Part shown: positions 61,821-64,000 of the stretch, piece by piece
How positions within the stretch are numbered: the first letter of the stretch is position 1
How the letters are laid out: the number at the start of each line of letters is the position of its first letter
IMG/VR virus record: IMGVR_UViG_3300010412_000003
Coordinates: 20,547 to 84,546 of that record
Reading direction: 5' to 3' (one strand)
DNA: 64,000 nt
From: a virus
Translations under genes and position numbers: made by a program
The notes under the pieces: generated by a model
Databases searched by the model: none
Seen by the model: only the letters and a program-made list of their open reading frames with translations
Told to the model about the DNA's origin: nothing

Positions 61821-61853
61821 TATGTATTTCCTCCATAGTTTGTAATAATTTTT

Positions 61854-63557
61854 TTATAACATTTCTCTAAATGTCATACTTCCCAATATGTCTGCGTTTG
61901 CACTCAATGGAGCAACACACAAAACCAACGTATCCAATGTACCACTTATAGAACTTCCAATTCTCAAAGATGTTATAAGTTTTCTGTCGTCACCAACACT
62001 CGCCTTAAAACCAGATGGGACATATCCACTATCAATAATAAGACCATCAGCACTCAATGTATTAGTTGATACACCAATAGCACCTTGAACAGCACTATTT
62101 GAAATATCACCATATGTAAATGAACCAGAGATTGTTGGGTTTAAATGCAAAGACCACAAAAAGGGTGTGTCTGTCAATGTCATTAAATTTAAAAATTCTG
62201 GTATAACAGTAATATCTTTATAAGCTGATTTCAATCTAATTCCAAGAAGGGCATATGTTGTTCCAACAGAATTTGCATCAAGATGTGTTGTTCCAGTATT
62301 AATAGACCTAAGAATTCCAGTTTGTTCCTGACCACCCTCACTCATAACTGTAGAGCAAATGTGATCTAATGAACCTGCTCCTGCCCCACTTGATTGAATT
62401 GAATATCTCAATGGTAAGTTTGGTGTTGTCATATAAACTGTTGGATATGATGGGTCATTTGAATGGTTAAAATAATGACAATATCTAATGATACCATCAA
62501 TTACAAAACCAACTCTAACACGACCTACACCCAACCACTCAAAGTCAATAATTGCAATTTGACTACCACTCAAATCAAGAGTTATTCCACTATTTCCAGT
62601 TCCATCCAGCTTATCATAATTCCAATTAGATTGTGTTACCGTTTGGGTTGTTGTGCCATCTTTTGCAATATTCCAAGAAACACCTGTTCCAGTAATTTCT
62701 AAAAATATTCCATTATTTGGTGTTAGGTTATTAGTTCCTGTTCCATCAAATAACCCTATTCTTTTAGTAACAGATGTTTGATTATCACCAGAAAAAGTAA
62801 ATAATATCAATTGAGATTTTCCAGCCTGATAGTTAAATCTTTGTTTTGTTTGCCTAATAACAAAATCACTTACATTTGATGTCACAGACATTGTGGTACA
62901 TGCGTTTACAGGAAAATGCACACTTGTTGCACTTCCACCAATGCTTTCATCCCAAAATAAAGGTTGCTTATCATGCAACTGTTTTGAATCAAAAATTGTA
63001 AATGGTTCGCTAATTCTAAGCCTGTCAAATGCATCAATTGATTGTGTGTCACCATATTCTTGAATTGCAACCTTGAAGTTTCCCTGTCTTGTTGCACCAA
63101 AATTAACAAATCCGTTATTTGGTGTTTCACCAGTAATAACCGACTTTACCAACTCAGCATCATCATCTGTTTTAATTGAATCTTGTATTCTGTGTGTTGA
63201 TGGTTTTCCAGTTGATTTTAAAATACTTTGCAATTCAAAATGAGTTTGTGCAACACCACCATTTGTATATACAATTCTATAATATCTTGCATGTGGATTA
63301 ATTGAAAATGTTTTTGAAGAACCATCAACGATTGTAAAAACATCACCGAAATGCCAATCAATTCCATCCATACTTTGCTGAATATTTAAACCATCTGTTG
63401 CACTTCCAACATCAGAATGAACACTTACATAAATAATTCCATAATCAAGGGTTTCTGTGGCAACCCCTGTAAAAACTCCATCTATACCTAGAGGGGTACT
63501 TGTAGAGTTGTTCGAATCTATTGTTCCTTGAAGTTTTAATTTTCTCAGTTCTGTCAT
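61854..63557 (-). CDS. Large virion surface protein
   Basis: A 567-residue beta-rich protein. It has the motif YGDTQSIDAFDRLRISEPFT followed by IFDSKQLHDKQPLFWDE, which I recognise as a recurrent signature of structural proteins in large and environmental phages. Other beta segments such as IGLFDGTGTNNLTPNNGIFL and IDFEWLGVGRVRVGFVIDG resemble lectin-like folds. It is likely a head- or tail-fibre component. AAGGAGGGG precedes the ATG. Confidence 0.65.
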   Translation of the reverse strand: MTELRKLKLQGTIDSNNSTSTPLGIDGVFTGVATETLDYGIIYVSVHSDVGSATDGLNIQQSMDGIDWHFGDVFTIVDGSSKTFSINPHARYYRIVYTNGGVAQTHFELQSILKSTGKPSTHRIQDSIKTDDDAELVKSVITGETPNNGFVNFGATRQGNFKVAIQEYGDTQSIDAFDRLRISEPFTIFDSKQLHDKQPLFWDESIGGSATSVHFPVNACTTMSVTSNVSDFVIRQTKQRFNYQAGKSQLILFTFSGDNQTSVTKRIGLFDGTGTNNLTPNNGIFLEITGTGVSWNIAKDGTTTQTVTQSNWNYDKLDGTGNSGITLDLSGSQIAIIDFEWLGVGRVRVGFVIDGIIRYCHYFNHSNDPSYPTVYMTTPNLPLRYSIQSSGAGAGSLDHICSTVMSEGGQEQTGILRSINTGTTHLDANSVGTTYALLGIRLKSAYKDITVIPEFLNLMTLTDTPFLWSLHLNPTISGSFTYGDISNSAVQGAIGVSTNTLSADGLIIDSGYVPSGFKASVGDDRKLITSLRIGSSISGTLDTLVLCVAPLSANADILGSMTFREML

Positions 63558-63570
63558 TCACCCCTCCTTT

Positions 63571-64000
63571 CTAAATAATAAACCAACCACTTCCATTAGA
63601 TACAATATCTAGCGATTCATCTTCGTAAAGATCAAAAGTTCCATTACCATCTATTGTTTCCAAACCATTTCCATCTACAGTAACAATTCCAGTTCCAATA
63701 TTTTTTATTGTATATCTAAGACCAGAATTTGAAGCTACTTCTGGAAGATTTATTGTCACATCACCAGCACCTGTATCTACAATACAGATTGGTTCTACCG
63801 TACTAATTGAGTATGGTGAATCTGTATTGTCTATATTAGTTGTAAAGGTGTAGTTCAAAGATGGCAAATCTGTGTTTTGCTCCCATGTAGCACCATTATA
63901 TTTGTACCATTTTTTTTCTGCTGTTGCAAAAACTGTTGTTCCAGTTTCCCAATATTTAACTTCTGTCTCAATTGCAGAAAATTGTGATACAATTCTAAAT
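63571..64000 (-). CDS. Fibre-type protein, C-terminal part; 5' end outside window
   Basis: The minus-strand frame is open from base 64000, so at least 142 residues of a longer gene are visible. The C-terminal ~100 residues are a typical fibre beta domain (CIVDTGAGDVTINLPEVASN, YTIKNIGTGIVTVDGNGLET, GNGTFDLYEDESLDIVSNGS). The part before it (FATAEKKWYKYNGATWEQNT) resembles fibre shaft ends. Function as a fibre is inferred from the fold and neighbours. Confidence 0.6.
   Translation of the reverse strand, partial: FRIVSQFSAIETEVKYWETGTTVFATAEKKWYKYNGATWEQNTDLPSLNYTFTTNIDNTDSPYSISTVEPICIVDTGAGDVTINLPEVASNSGLRYTIKNIGTGIVTVDGNGLETIDGNGTFDLYEDESLDIVSNGSGWFII

Noticed and set aside
1-64000. CRISPR array or recoded stop codons
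   Set aside because: No regularly spaced direct repeats with unique spacers were seen. TAA, TAG and TGA all end plausible genes at proper positions, so the standard code applies.

Overview
The window is part of a large, AT-rich double-stranded DNA tailed phage (or prophage). The host is probably a low-GC Gram-positive bacterium. The evidence is Shine-Dalgarno sites of the AGGAGG type at almost every gene, a GH25 muramidase as endolysin, a siphovirus Dit/Tal/tape-measure set, and tRNA genes that do not encode CCA. The standard genetic code is used, with TAA, TAG and TGA all serving as stops. Both ends of the window cut through genes, so the genome is larger than 64 kb.

Left arm, 1-16.45 kb, plus strand. 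This is a tightly packed early/middle region. It holds the C-terminal part of a DnaE-type DNA polymerase III alpha subunit, a RecD2-like helicase, many small unknown proteins and a kinase-like protein. It also holds a deoxyribosyltransferase-like protein, a SpoT/MESH1-like HD hydrolase, a T4 endonuclease V (DenV) homologue and an Rnl5-like RNA ligase. After a promoter and a tandem structured RNA leader (8.9-9.1 kb) come a 701-aa TerD-like protein, a DUF2227-like membrane protein, a dNMP kinase, a class II (B12-dependent) ribonucleotide reductase and a dUTPase. The block ends at a bidirectional terminator near 16.49 kb, where it meets the leftward block.

Right arm, 64-16.6 kb, minus strand (read right to left). 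Adhesion or fibre proteins come first, including two with long arrays of an 18-residue repeat (54.3-60.7 kb). A metallophosphoesterase and two small genes follow. Next is a 1.4 kb RNA region with its own promoter: tRNA-Pro, tRNA-Asn, tRNA-Trp, tRNA-Gly, one aberrant tRNA and a large structured non-coding RNA. GMP reductase is next. The head module contains small and large terminase, portal, a ferritin, a protease-scaffold fusion and the major capsid protein. Neck and tail genes follow: connectors, a major tail protein with an Ig-like domain, tape measure, Dit and Tal. A RusA-like resolvase and a tyrosine recombinase sit inside the tail module beside a 12-7-12 inverted repeat that resembles a recombination core. 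The block ends with fibres and a lysis-like cassette: GH25 muramidase, a coiled-coil protein and a phage metacaspase, all carrying similar proline-rich linkers.

The most unusual items are the metacaspase cassette, the tandem RNA leader with internally covarying stems, the large structured RNA in the tRNA cluster, the ferritin in the head module, the 18-residue repeat proteins and the candidate attachment site. Functional calls rest on motif recognition by eye; no database search was possible.
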